A stretch of 64,000 bases of DNA from Bacteroidales bacterium (GTDB lineage Bacteria; Bacteroidota; Bacteroidia; Bacteroidales; Muribaculaceae), in contig JAAVFJ010000055.1 in the NCBI GenBank assembly GCA_014800845.1, positions 1 through 64,000 of the forward strand, read 5' to 3'. Every line of letters starts with the position of its first letter. Within the stretch, counting starts at the first letter, position 1. The position numbers and the translations under genes are program-made. Shown piece after piece: positions 26,360 to 35,402 of the stretch. The notes beneath the pieces are model-generated. The model was not told the origin of the DNA. It saw nothing but the letters and a program-made list of their open reading frames with translations, and did not search any database.

Positions 26360-27643
26360 ATGAAACTCAGAGATATAATTGCGCCGACTCTTGTCCTCTT
26401 CGCTTGTTTTGAATCATTGGCAGCAAATCCGCAGCGGCATCGTCCACGCAATCCGAATGCGAAAGTAACCGTAGTAGGTAACCATGGCGAGTCGCCGGAT
26501 TCGGTGCGGATGGCATTTGAAGATAATGCCCCGGCCAACCGTAACATCGAGGGTATTCCCCGTTTCGCGATTGTTGGCAAAGAGGGCAACTTCTACCTCG
26601 GTATAGGTGCTAACATGAAACTCAACGGTGTCTACGATTGGGGGGATGAGGCCGGTTCCGTGAATAATTTCTCTCCGGCCCTCTTCACTAAGCCCGGTGA
26701 AGGGGATAATGCCGGAGCTGCCTTTTCCGCGCAGGAGAGCAATGTTTACTTGAATATTGTTGCACTCCCGGGAAAGAAAGACCGTTTCTCGCTGTTCCTG
26801 TCTGTAAATTTCAAGGATGATAAATACATGATGAAGCTAAGTCATTTCTATGCGCGTTATCGCGGATTGACCATTGGCTACACCGATTCCCCATTTGTAG
26901 ATGGCGATGCTGTGCCACTCACACTCGATGATGAAGGACCCTGTGGCGCGGTCTCATCAAGCTCCGTTGTGATTTATTGGACTCAGGATTTAGGCCACGG
27001 ATTCTCATGCCAGGGAGGTTTTGATGCACCGGGCCACACGCTCACCTATGATGATAATACTTCCGAGCTTAATAACGCTTATGTTTCCATCCCCGTGGCT
27101 GCGCAGTATCGGTGGAGCGATGGCAGCCATGTGCGTCTGTCGGGACTGCTCCGCCCCCTGCAATATCGCGACCAGATCTCTCATCGCAACCGTATGCTCA
27201 CCGGCTGGGGTGTGCAAGTGTCCGGCCTATGGGGATTTCTCCCCAAGCTATGTCTGTATTACGATGCAGTGGTCGGTAAAGGTATAGCCGATTACATCAA
27301 CGATGTGAGCGGAACCGGAGCCGACGCCACCCCCTCATTCGTAAACAAAGGCCGAGAGAACGCCTCTACCTGTTGGGGCTACTCTCTCGGTCTCAGCTAC
27401 GATATTGTTAAGAAACTGTCAGCTCATGCTGTCTACAGTCAGGTGCGCGTTAACCCTCACTCTCAGAGCATTATCCCGGAGTCGGGTTACCGTTACGGCC
27501 AGACCTTCACTGCCAACATGATTTATAACATAAACCAGTTCGTGACAGTAGGCCTGGAATATAACTGGGGTAAAAAGGCCACCTTTGAGGAGGGGAAGCT
27601 TCATGTCAACCGTATGCAAGCACTCTTCTCACTCGCATTTTAG
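26360..27643 (+). CDS. DcaP-like outer-membrane porin
   Basis: A 427-residue barrel protein. A signal peptide (cleavage after ESLA, about residue 21) is followed by a Pro/Arg-rich segment and then by amphipathic strands. These include NFYLGIGANMKLNGVYDWGDE and the turn regions RGLTIGYTDSPFVDG, which resemble DcaP-type trimeric porins. The chain ends in Phe (FSLAF), as outer-membrane barrels do. The substrate is unknown. It converges on pyrC, which ends 6 bases downstream on the other strand. Confidence 0.75.
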   Translation: MKLRDIIAPTLVLFACFESLAANPQRHRPRNPNAKVTVVGNHGESPDSVRMAFEDNAPANRNIEGIPRFAIVGKEGNFYLGIGANMKLNGVYDWGDEAGSVNNFSPALFTKPGEGDNAGAAFSAQESNVYLNIVALPGKKDRFSLFLSVNFKDDKYMMKLSHFYARYRGLTIGYTDSPFVDGDAVPLTLDDEGPCGAVSSSSVVIYWTQDLGHGFSCQGGFDAPGHTLTYDDNTSELNNAYVSIPVAAQYRWSDGSHVRLSGLLRPLQYRDQISHRNRMLTGWGVQVSGLWGFLPKLCLYYDAVVGKGIADYINDVSGTGADATPSFVNKGRENASTCWGYSLGLSYDIVKKLSAHAVYSQVRVNPHSQSIIPESGYRYGQTFTANMIYNINQFVTVGLEYNWGKKATFEEGKLHVNRMQALFSLAF

Positions 27644-27649
27644 AGGCAA

Positions 27650-29002
27650 TTATTCCGGACGGAAGCGGAGTGGCATACCGGCCGTTTCCGCCAAAAGAGG
27701 GTGTGGAGTGCCGGCTTCAAACACCCTCCTGCCATTTACGCGGGTGCTGAGCACTCGACTCCTGAGCCGGCGTCCCTGCAGAGGGCTCCAGCCGCATTGA
27801 CTCAGTATTGAGTCAGCTTCTATGATTGTTTCCTGTTCAGGGTCCACCTCCACTATGTCGGCCCAATAGCCCGGGCGCAGATAGCCACGTTTCTCTACCC
27901 TGAAGAGTTTCGCCTGATTGTGGCACATCAGCTCCACTACACGCTCCGGGGTCAAGCGCCCCTCCAGCGCATAATTCAACATGGCGGGCAGCGAAAACTG
28001 CACCATAGGCATCCCTGAGGGTGCGGTGATGGTCCCGGCGCTCTTCTCCTGCAGCGTATGAGGCGCATGGTCAGTGCTGACCGTCAGAATTTTGCCATCG
28101 GCTATTCCCTGCCACAGAGCTTCTCGGTGGCGTTTGCTCTTCACCGACGGATTGCACTTGATGCGGGTGCCGAGAGTGGCATAATCCTCGTCAGTAAAAG
28201 TCAGGTGAGCCACACAGATCTCGCAGGTCAGTTTCCCGTCGGCAGCTTCAAAGAGCTCAAGCTCCTCGGCCGTGGTGATGTGGGCCACATGCAGGCGCGC
28301 GTCATGCTTCTTGGCGAGCTCCACAGCGCGGGCCGTGGAGGCGAAGCAGGCCAACGCCGACCTAATCTCCGGATGCCAACTGAGCGGCGCATCACCCTGC
28401 GGGTAGAGCTGCTTCGTGCGCTGCATGTTTTCTCTTACGATAGCCTCATCCTCGCAGTGCGCCATTATTACACCCGGCAGCGAGAAAATCTGCTCAAGAG
28501 CCTCTGAGCCATCAACCAGCATACCTCCGGTGGAGCTCCCCATAAATAGCTTCACGCCCGGCACCTGCGTGTAGTCCACCTGTTTCAGCACATCCACATT
28601 GTCGTTGGTGGCGCCTATGAAGAATGAATAGTTTACGGCTGAGTCTTTCGCGGCAATCTGCTGCTTCTGAGCGAGAGCTTCGAGCGTGACAGTCGGCGGA
28701 TTAGTGTTGGGCATCTCCATAAACGAGGTCACACCGCCGGCAGCCGCCGCCCGGCTTTCAGAATAAATAGTGGCCTTATGTGTGAGTCCCGGCTCACGGA
28801 AATGCACGTGAGAGTCAATTACTCCGGGCATCAGCCAGCGACCCTGAATGTCGGTGACTGTAACCCGCTCGTCGTCAAAATAATGTTGAGGGGCTTCCCC
28901 CTCGCCGATGGCGCCGATGCGCCCGGCATCATCAATAAAGAGCCACCCTTTGAAGCGGTGGCCCTCATTAATGATTATTGCGTTATGCAGTAATTCCGGC
29001 AT
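27650..29002 (-). CDS. pyrC: Dihydroorotase
   Basis: A 450-residue amidohydrolase cyclising carbamoyl aspartate to dihydroorotate in pyrimidine synthesis. Metal ligands are in DSHVHFREPGLTHK (His65, His67), MAHCED, HVAHITT and STDHAPH. The length and the HFREPG motif fit the class I form. The whole 110-base gap upstream, reaching to the stop of the peptidase gene, is a composite repeat that ends only a few bases before this ATG, so the repeat forms its leader. Confidence 0.93.
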   Translation of the reverse strand: MPELLHNAIIINEGHRFKGWLFIDDAGRIGAIGEGEAPQHYFDDERVTVTDIQGRWLMPGVIDSHVHFREPGLTHKATIYSESRAAAAGGVTSFMEMPNTNPPTVTLEALAQKQQIAAKDSAVNYSFFIGATNDNVDVLKQVDYTQVPGVKLFMGSSTGGMLVDGSEALEQIFSLPGVIMAHCEDEAIVRENMQRTKQLYPQGDAPLSWHPEIRSALACFASTARAVELAKKHDARLHVAHITTAEELELFEAADGKLTCEICVAHLTFTDEDYATLGTRIKCNPSVKSKRHREALWQGIADGKILTVSTDHAPHTLQEKSAGTITAPSGMPMVQFSLPAMLNYALEGRLTPERVVELMCHNQAKLFRVEKRGYLRPGYWADIVEVDPEQETIIEADSILSQCGWSPLQGRRLRSRVLSTRVNGRRVFEAGTPHPLLAETAGMPLRFRPE

Positions 29003-29010
29003 AGTCTTTT

Positions 29011-29112
29011 TTTAGGTTTTAAATTTTAGGCTTAGGTTTTAGGGTTTGGGCTGGAGTTCTCGGAGTTCTCGGAGTTCTCGAACCCCCTAAAATCTAACAC
29101 CTAAAACCTAAC
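29011..29112. repeat. Composite heptamer-nonamer repeat, copy 1 (dcp-pyrC gap)
   Basis: The core is three tandem GGAGTTCTC units (29053-29079). To the left lie degenerate TTTAGGN heptamers (29011-29050), and to the right their complement (29081-29112, CCTAAAA-type units), so the whole is roughly palindromic. The right arm begins one base after the stop codon of the minus-strand peptidase gene. It shares its core with copies at 31392 and 35403. Confidence 0.85.
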
Positions 29113-31251
29113 TTACTTCTTAATTCCGTCGCGTTTCAGCATTGCGTCCACAGTAGCGGGGCGGCCGCGGAACTCCTCATAAAGAACTTCGGGGTCTACG
29201 GTATTACCGCTCTGAAGCATCTTCAGGAACTTGGCAGCAGTCTTGGGATCATAGATATTGCCGGTCTCTTGGAAAGCTGCGAAAGCGTCGGCATCAAGCT
29301 CCTCAGCCCACTTGTAGCCATAATAGCCGGAAGCGTAGCCGCCAGAGAAGATGTGGCCGAACGAGGGGCTGATAAGGGTGCCCGCCGGGGCATCAAAAAT
29401 CTTCACGGGAGCTATCGCTTCCACCTCAAATTCAGCTATATCGCTGCTTGCGCGCATGGGTGAAGTGATGGTGTGGTAAGCCATGTCGAGGTTGCCGAAG
29501 TTGAGCTGACGCATAGCCGAGTAAGCTGCGCCATACTGGCTGCTCTTTATAAACTTGTCTACCAGAGCCTTAGGCATCTTCTTGCCTGTCTTGTAGTGGC
29601 GGGCGAAGCTGTCGAGGAACTTCTGCTGAGTCAGATAGTTCTCATTAAACTGAGAGAAGAGCTCCACGAAGTCGCGATACACATTGGTGCCACCAAGGCT
29701 CTCATACTTAGCCTGGCCGGAGAGACCATGGATAGCATGGCCAAACTCATGAAGGAAAGTCTCCACCTCGTAGGGGGTGAGCAGAGCGGGCTCATTGCCG
29801 GTGGGAGTAGAGAAATTCATCACGATGGAGATGATAGGCAGAGTGCGCTTACCCTCGTCATCGATTGACTCACCCACAAACTCAGTCATCCATGCGCCGG
29901 GAGCCTTGCCGGGACGGTAATAGAAGTCAGTGTAGAGCAGGCCGAGCAGATCGCCGTTGCGGTCAATCACATCGTAGGCCTTCACGTCGGGGTGATATAC
30001 GGGCACATTCTTATTCTCCTTAAACTTGTAGCCATAGAGGCTGGTGGCCAAGCCAAACACACCCTTTATCGTATTGTCAAGCTCGAAATAGGGGCGCATA
30101 TCCTCGTCATTGAAGGCATACTTCTCATTCTTCAGCTTGTCAGCCCAATAGCTGTAATCCCACGCCTCGAGAGTGAAGTCGGGACCCTGGCTCTTGCGAG
30201 CAAACTCAGTGATTTCAGCGAGCTCCTGCTCCAGCGGCTGACGGTAAGCATCAGCAAGCTCATCGAGCATGGCGCGCACGTTGGTCTGGTTCTTAGCCAT
30301 GCGGCGGCCGAGAGTGTAGTCGGCATAATTGCTGTAGCCAAAGAGCTGAGCCATCTCCAGGCGAATGTTGGCTATGTCCTTAAGAATCTGAGTGTTGTCA
30401 AATTCGCCACCGAAGTTGCGGGTGTTATAGAGGCGATACATCTTCTCGCGCAGCGAGCGGTCGTCGGCATACTTCATGAAGGGGCTGTAGGAGGGCATGA
30501 ACACCGTGAAGAGGTAAAGACTTCCGTCATCCTCCTTGCCGTCGGCCTTCAGAGCGGCCGCGGCATCCTGACGGGCGGCAGCGATAGCGGTTTCCGGCAG
30601 ACCGGCGAGCTGATCGGCAGTGAGCCACATGCGGCGCTCGGGGTTAGCCATATCATTGGTGAGATTCTGAGAGAACTTCACCTGCAGGTCGCTCAGCTCA
30701 GCTGAGAGCTTAGCGAAGCGCTCGCGGGCTTCACCCTCCAGATTAGCACCATTTTCAGCAAAATCATTGTAGGTTTCCTCAATCAGGCGGCGGTCTTCCG
30801 AAGAGAGAGAGGTGTCCTTGTCGCGGAGCTCATAGACAGTCTTGATGCGCTGCCACAGAGCCTCATTGAGCATGATGGCAGTGGAGTGCTCAGTGATGAG
30901 GGGCATCACCTTGCTCATCACCTCCTGCAGCTCCTTGTCGCCACAGGCATGCTCCAGATTGCTGAGCGCCAGAATGGCGTGGTTGAGCTGCATGCCGCTG
31001 CGTTCGAGAGGCACGATGGTGTTCTCAAACGTCGGAGTGGTGCGCTGCATAACAATCGTGCGGATTGCCTGATTCTGCTCATCCATAGCCTTACGGATGG
31101 CCTCCTCATAATCCGAGATCTGAATCTTGTCGAAAGGCACGGCACCGCGCTCCTCGGTGTAGGGAGCTGCCAACGGATTGGTGCGCGCCTGTGAAACAGG
31201 TGCTGACATAAGCGTAAACGCGGCCATAGCGCCGCCAATGATTTTTTTCAT
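29113..31251 (-). CDS. dcp: M3-family peptidyl-dipeptidase Dcp, exported
   Basis: A 712-residue zinc peptidase that removes dipeptides from the C-terminus of short peptides. The zinc motif is HEFGHAIHGL (His501, Glu502, His505), with the third ligand region SLGGTNVYRDFVELFSQFNEN just after it. The N-terminus MKKIIGGAMAAFTLMSAPVSQA is a signal peptide, so it acts in the periplasm or outside. It has its own promoter and is framed by composite repeats on both sides. Confidence 0.93.
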   Translation of the reverse strand: MKKIIGGAMAAFTLMSAPVSQARTNPLAAPYTEERGAVPFDKIQISDYEEAIRKAMDEQNQAIRTIVMQRTTPTFENTIVPLERSGMQLNHAILALSNLEHACGDKELQEVMSKVMPLITEHSTAIMLNEALWQRIKTVYELRDKDTSLSSEDRRLIEETYNDFAENGANLEGEARERFAKLSAELSDLQVKFSQNLTNDMANPERRMWLTADQLAGLPETAIAAARQDAAAALKADGKEDDGSLYLFTVFMPSYSPFMKYADDRSLREKMYRLYNTRNFGGEFDNTQILKDIANIRLEMAQLFGYSNYADYTLGRRMAKNQTNVRAMLDELADAYRQPLEQELAEITEFARKSQGPDFTLEAWDYSYWADKLKNEKYAFNDEDMRPYFELDNTIKGVFGLATSLYGYKFKENKNVPVYHPDVKAYDVIDRNGDLLGLLYTDFYYRPGKAPGAWMTEFVGESIDDEGKRTLPIISIVMNFSTPTGNEPALLTPYEVETFLHEFGHAIHGLSGQAKYESLGGTNVYRDFVELFSQFNENYLTQQKFLDSFARHYKTGKKMPKALVDKFIKSSQYGAAYSAMRQLNFGNLDMAYHTITSPMRASSDIAEFEVEAIAPVKIFDAPAGTLISPSFGHIFSGGYASGYYGYKWAEELDADAFAAFQETGNIYDPKTAAKFLKMLQSGNTVDPEVLYEEFRGRPATVDAMLKRDGIKK

Positions 31252-31344
31252 TATCTATGATTGGTTTAGAAATTTATCGAAGATTAGTTTAGGTTCAAAA
31301 ATTCCGAGAAGGGGAGGACCCAACATCCCGACCCCAACAATTGA

Positions 31345-31376
31345 CAAAGATACAACAAATTTTCAAATGCACCAAA
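31345..31376 (-). promoter_or_regulatory. Bacteroidetes promoter of dcp
   Basis: Minus strand TTTG (31376-31373), a 20-base spacer and TATCTTTG (31352-31345) match the consensus in both boxes. The leader would be about 85-90 bases. Confidence 0.7.
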
Positions 31377-31391
31377 TTGGAGGGGGGAGGC

Positions 31392-31503
31392 TTTAGGTTT
31401 TAGGTTTTAGGGGGCGGGGAGCTCACGGGCACTCGGAGTACTCGGAGTACTCGGAGTACTCGGAGTACTCGGCTCCGTAACCCATAACCCGTAACCCGTG
31501 ACC
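31392..31503. repeat. Composite heptamer-nonamer repeat, copy 2 (adhesin-dcp gap)
   Basis: The core is 4.6 copies of the 9-base unit ACTCGGAGT (31431-31472), the same unit as GGAGTTCTC with one base changed, which makes GAGTACTC a perfect palindrome. To the left are three TTTAGGN heptamers (31392-31412). To the right are GTAACCC, ATAACCC, GTAACCC and a partial unit (31477-31503). It thus combines the arm types of copies 1 and 3, and it lies just past the terminator of the adhesin gene. Confidence 0.85.
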
Positions 31504-31537
31504 AAAAAGAGGCGCCCAAAGGGGGCGCCTCTTTTTA
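31504..31537. terminator. Terminator of the adhesin-like gene, bidirectional
   Basis: GAGGCGCCC (31509-31517) pairs with GGGCGCCTC (31523-31531), flanked by AAAAA and TTTTT. It lies directly after the minus-strand stop at 31554. Confidence 0.85.
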
Positions 31538-31553
31538 TAGGGGGGAGTTGGAT

Positions 31554-34500
31554 TTACTTAACAATCATCTTCTGGCCGGCTACGATGTAGAGACCGGGCT
31601 GCAGGCCTTCTACCTCCTGAGCGCTCTGAGTGCGAACCACGCGCACGAGCTTGCCGTCGATAGTGAAGATCTGAGCGTCGCCGTTTACATAAATCTTGCC
31701 GGCGAGGTTCTTGGCACCCTGTTCGCCTGCGAAGATTGCGTCAACGCCGGATACGAGTACCTTAACGGTCTTCTCAACATTGCCTTCGTCGAGAGTGAAG
31801 TCGAAGCTTTCGGGCTCTGCATCGGGCACGATTACGGTAGCGGTCATAGTGAGACCCTTAACGGCTGCTGCGCCTGCTGCGAACACGTATGAGCCGTCGC
31901 CCATGGGTTCGGCATCCTCAGAGAAGTCGTCCATGCCGGCTACGGTTATGTTCACGCGTGCGTTGAGCACGGGAGCGTCATTGTTGTTGCTGTCGAGCAC
32001 AGTCACAGTCAGAGTGCGGATGATCTGCTCGAGAGTTACCTGCTCGCTGATAGCAGTCTGCTCAGTGAAGTCGAAGGTGATAACCTGGCTTTCGTAGTCG
32101 GGATAGCTGATGGTAGCGGTGAGTTCACCCTCGGGGAGAGTCTTTGAAGTCCAGTAAGCGGCAAACTTGCCGTTGCCTTCGTTTACTACGGTCTGCTCGT
32201 TGCCCTTTTCGTCAGCAATCTTCACGATAGCGTCAGCAAGAGGCTCGAAAGAGAAGTCGTCGATTACGGTCACAGTGAAGGAGTATTCCTGCAGTGAGAG
32301 AGTGAAGGCGTAAGACTTCTCAACCTCGCCCTCGGCAAATGAGAGCTCGTAAGTCTCGGGAGCATAGCCCTCGGCAGAAGCTACTACGGTGAAGGTAGCG
32401 CCGTCAGCAGCGTCGCCGGCCCAGATAGAAGCTACGAAGTTGCCATTTTCTGCGGTCTTGAGCTCAGTGCCGTCGAGAGTAACCTTGGCGCCGGGGATGG
32501 CAACCTCGTCCTTATCGGCTACAGTAGCGGTGAATGTGTACATTACGGGAGTCATCTCGAAGTTTACAGTCTTGGAAGCCTCAGCATTGGGAGTTACTTC
32601 GGCTGTGTACTCCTCGAAATATGGAGCGGTAGCGGTCAGAGTGTAAGACTCGGCAGCAGCACCGGTGAGAGTGAAGGTGTATGCACCTTCGTCGTTAGAA
32701 GTAACTTCAGCCACCTTGTTTTCGCCATCAAAGAGAGCTACGGTAGCGTTGGCCACAGGAGCGTTCTCATCGTCAGAGCGAGTGATGTTACCCTTCACGA
32801 TAGTGTTCTCGTAGGCAATTGCCATGAAGTTAACGTTGATGTTACCACCGTCGAACTCGATGGTCTGCGGAGCGATGGGCTTCATGCCGGGCACTACGCA
32901 ATTTGCCACAACAGTGTTGCCGGCAAGCTCGGGAGCCGGCAGTGAGGTGATTACATAATTCTGGTTATCTTCCACATATGTGGCAGTGCGAGTGGTCTCA
33001 CCGTAAGAGAGTGTTACGGTAGCATTATTCAGATACTCAAGGTCACTGTTAACAACAGTTGCGGTGAAACGAACAGTCTTGTTTGTGAGGTAAATGTGAC
33101 CGGTAGCAGTCTTGCCTAAGTTGAAGGACACACCATTATAAGTTTCTACAGAATAGATAGTCTGTACCTTGTCCTCATAACCGGTAGCAGTACCCTTCAG
33201 GGTGTAGTTAGCGGGATTGAGCTGGCCCTTAACAGTGAAGTTATAGTAGCCCTCTTCGTCGGCAGTAACATTTTCGCAGCCTGCAACGGGAGTTTCTGTT
33301 TCACCCTCGAAGAGAGTAAACTTGGCAGTGGTGATTCGTGTATCGTTGGTAGTAGTGGAGAGCCAAATTTTCAGAGTAGAAGTCTGGAGCTCAAGCACCA
33401 CGTCTTTTACCATGTCGGAGTTGATGTCAATATCTTCGCTGTAGTTAACATAGCCTGGGGCAGTAACTTTGAGAGAAGCAGAGCCGGAGATGGGAGTAAC
33501 GAAAGAGTAAGAACCATCTTCAGCAGTAGTAGTAGCTTCGCAGCCGGTGAGAGTAACGGTAGCGCCTACTACTGCTTCTCCGGCTTCATTTTTCACAGTG
33601 CCTGATACGGTGAAATTGCCGCCGGCCACTTCATAAGTGTTGGCTACGTTGTCGAATCTTGCACCAGCACAGCTGATACCAATCCACATATCCTCTGGGA
33701 TATCCCATTCTAAGGTAGTAAAGCCATCAGCATTTATGCCTGCATTAGAAATAGGACAAATATCAGAACCTATGATTTCACCGGGAGTGAATGTATCATC
33801 AGCTTTTGTCATCTTCTTAATTCTAAAGAAGTTGTTAGTGCTGGTGGCAGCAGATGCAGAGTAAGCTTTAACATCGATAGTTACTTTGCCTTTGTGTACG
33901 TAAGTTACGACATAGCAATTGTTCAAGGCGTGAGTAGGAGCGTTAGCAGTATATGTGAGAATACAAGGGCTGTCATCAACACCACCATAAGTTTGAGTAG
34001 TGATACTTGCACAGCCACCAGTAACATACCAACCTTCGGGCCAACCGTTAGCCTGAGTCATGTCATTAGAACCGGTTCGGTTCTGAGTGATAGTATTGAA
34101 AGTTTCAACGTCAGTTACAGTTGTGGCTGCGCCACCACCGCCGGACTGAATCAGATTCTCAAAGTTGTCAAGCATGAAGTTGGCACCTACGAAACCGATG
34201 TAGCAGTCTTCGGGAATTTCAAAAGTAACGGGTACAAAATTTGTTGCACTTATTGCAGGATTGGCTGCATTGAGTGTAGCATAAGCCTGAATCTGCTCGC
34301 CGATAGTGAAAGTGTTACCCTCCTGGTTCATTTTGTAGAGCACGATATATGCGCGAGCATCATTGTTGGCATAAACAGAGGAATTGGCTTTGATCTGCAC
34401 TACAACCTGGCCTTTTTTTGCAGAAGTAATCAGTACGCATGCATCGGTAGTAGCTTTGTCTACAGTGGGTGCACTACCGTTGTTGTTAAACTTAATGCAA

Positions 34501-35222
34501 GCCGTACCGTCAACGCCGGCAGTATCTTGCTGCAGCTTGTAGCCGGCGTTGCCATTAAGAAGGTAGAACCAACCCTCGGGCCACCCGGCCTTTGCGGAAC
34601 AACCAGTGGCATTAACGTGGCCGCTCTGCACAGAGTTGAAATCCTGAGATTCAGCTACGACCCAATCGCCGCCACCTTCGCCTTCGTTGCCGCCACCTTC
34701 GTAAGTGTTGGTGTACTCATGGAGGCAAACGCTGTTGCCGGTGAAGCCGATGTAGCAGTCCTCATCAAGGTCAAACTCAAGAGTTACAAACTTGAGCAGG
34801 GCATCCTCTGAAAGACCGTTGCCATACTTCCATTCTTTAATAACAGACTCCTGAGTAAAACCGTTTGCAATGTCTCCCCCTCTGGGTGACATCAGGTTTA
34901 CTGAAATGTTAGCATTGCTTGCAGCTGCGGCAACAGGTGAAGATATACCCACTTGTATAGATACTTTACCGGCCTTAGCTTCAGTAACAAGGTAATTTAC
35001 ATTGTAAGTACCGAAGAAAACACCGGTAGTGCCGGCCGGCCAAGTGGCGTTAGTGGTGAGTGCACCACCCTGCGCACCGTTGTAATACCAGCCTTCAGTG
35101 CAGTGCAGGAAGTAATCCGCACTGGTGAAGCCGCTGAAATCTTCTGTAGTGGTCGCCGCTTTACCGGTCAGTGACAACACTGACATCAGTATCGCAGCGA
35201 ACAAATAGGAAAATTTTCGCAT
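31554..35222 (-). CDS. Large secreted multi-domain adhesin-like protein with type IX-like C-terminus
   Basis: 1222 residues with a signal peptide (cleavage after GKA, about residue 22). Three related domains of about 150-170 residues follow (about 25-172, 188-355, 370-530). Each has an EGW[YF] motif and a late E/DDCYIGF-type strand, like jelly-roll choice-of-anchor or cleaved-adhesin domains. They are joined by Gly-rich linkers (GGGNEGEGGG, SGGGG). From about 537 to 1155 there are six or seven beta-sandwich domains of 75-90 residues; the first, GTVKNEAGEAVVGATVTL, is a clear carboxypeptidase-regulatory-like fold. The last 55 residues (QIFTIDGKLVRVV, GLQPGLYIVAGQKMIVK) resemble a type IX secretion tail. 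The ligand is unknown. It has its own consensus promoter and terminator. Confidence 0.8.
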   Translation of the reverse strand: MRKFSYLFAAILMSVLSLTGKAATTTEDFSGFTSADYFLHCTEGWYYNGAQGGALTTNATWPAGTTGVFFGTYNVNYLVTEAKAGKVSIQVGISSPVAAAASNANISVNLMSPRGGDIANGFTQESVIKEWKYGNGLSEDALLKFVTLEFDLDEDCYIGFTGNSVCLHEYTNTYEGGGNEGEGGGDWVVAESQDFNSVQSGHVNATGCSAKAGWPEGWFYLLNGNAGYKLQQDTAGVDGTACIKFNNNGSAPTVDKATTDACVLITSAKKGQVVVQIKANSSVYANNDARAYIVLYKMNQEGNTFTIGEQIQAYATLNAANPAISATNFVPVTFEIPEDCYIGFVGANFMLDNFENLIQSGGGGAATTVTDVETFNTITQNRTGSNDMTQANGWPEGWYVTGGCASITTQTYGGVDDSPCILTYTANAPTHALNNCYVVTYVHKGKVTIDVKAYSASAATSTNNFFRIKKMTKADDTFTPGEIIGSDICPISNAGINADGFTTLEWDIPEDMWIGISCAGARFDNVANTYEVAGGNFTVSGTVKNEAGEAVVGATVTLTGCEATTTAEDGSYSFVTPISGSASLKVTAPGYVNYSEDIDINSDMVKDVVLELQTSTLKIWLSTTTNDTRITTAKFTLFEGETETPVAGCENVTADEEGYYNFTVKGQLNPANYTLKGTATGYEDKVQTIYSVETYNGVSFNLGKTATGHIYLTNKTVRFTATVVNSDLEYLNNATVTLSYGETTRTATYVEDNQNYVITSLPAPELAGNTVVANCVVPGMKPIAPQTIEFDGGNINVNFMAIAYENTIVKGNITRSDDENAPVANATVALFDGENKVAEVTSNDEGAYTFTLTGAAAESYTLTATAPYFEEYTAEVTPNAEASKTVNFEMTPVMYTFTATVADKDEVAIPGAKVTLDGTELKTAENGNFVASIWAGDAADGATFTVVASAEGYAPETYELSFAEGEVEKSYAFTLSLQEYSFTVTVIDDFSFEPLADAIVKIADEKGNEQTVVNEGNGKFAAYWTSKTLPEGELTATISYPDYESQVITFDFTEQTAISEQVTLEQIIRTLTVTVLDSNNNDAPVLNARVNITVAGMDDFSEDAEPMGDGSYVFAAGAAAVKGLTMTATVIVPDAEPESFDFTLDEGNVEKTVKVLVSGVDAIFAGEQGAKNLAGKIYVNGDAQIFTIDGKLVRVVRTQSAQEVEGLQPGLYIVAGQKMIVK

Positions 35223-35279
35223 AGGATGTGATTTTAGTGAAACAATTAATATGATAATTTATGATAATTTAACCGGTAG

Positions 35280-35310
35280 CAAAGGTAAGCAAAAAATTTT
35301 TGAATACAAA
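35280..35310 (-). promoter_or_regulatory. Bacteroidetes promoter of the adhesin-like gene
   Basis: Minus strand TTTG (35310-35307), a 19-base spacer and TACCTTTG (35287-35280). The leader is about 50 bases to the ATG at 35222. Confidence 0.72.
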
Positions 35311-35402
35311 ATTTCTGTGCAATTTTTCCAAAATATTTCCCCGCTTAGCACAATTTTAAAATCTCCGAACCCCGCATGAGCAGCCGTATATCGGGGTTTT
35401 TA

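Noticed and set aside
29992..30705. 237-residue open frame opposite dcp
   Set aside because: Leu/Ala-rich shadow of the peptidase gene without start signals.
31431..31472. Tandem 9-base repeats considered as a CRISPR array
   Set aside because: Units are 9 bases with no spacers between them and there are no cas genes.
33894..34811. 305-residue open frame opposite the adhesin-like gene
   Set aside because: Low-complexity composition mirrors the Thr/Ala-rich repeats of the real gene.
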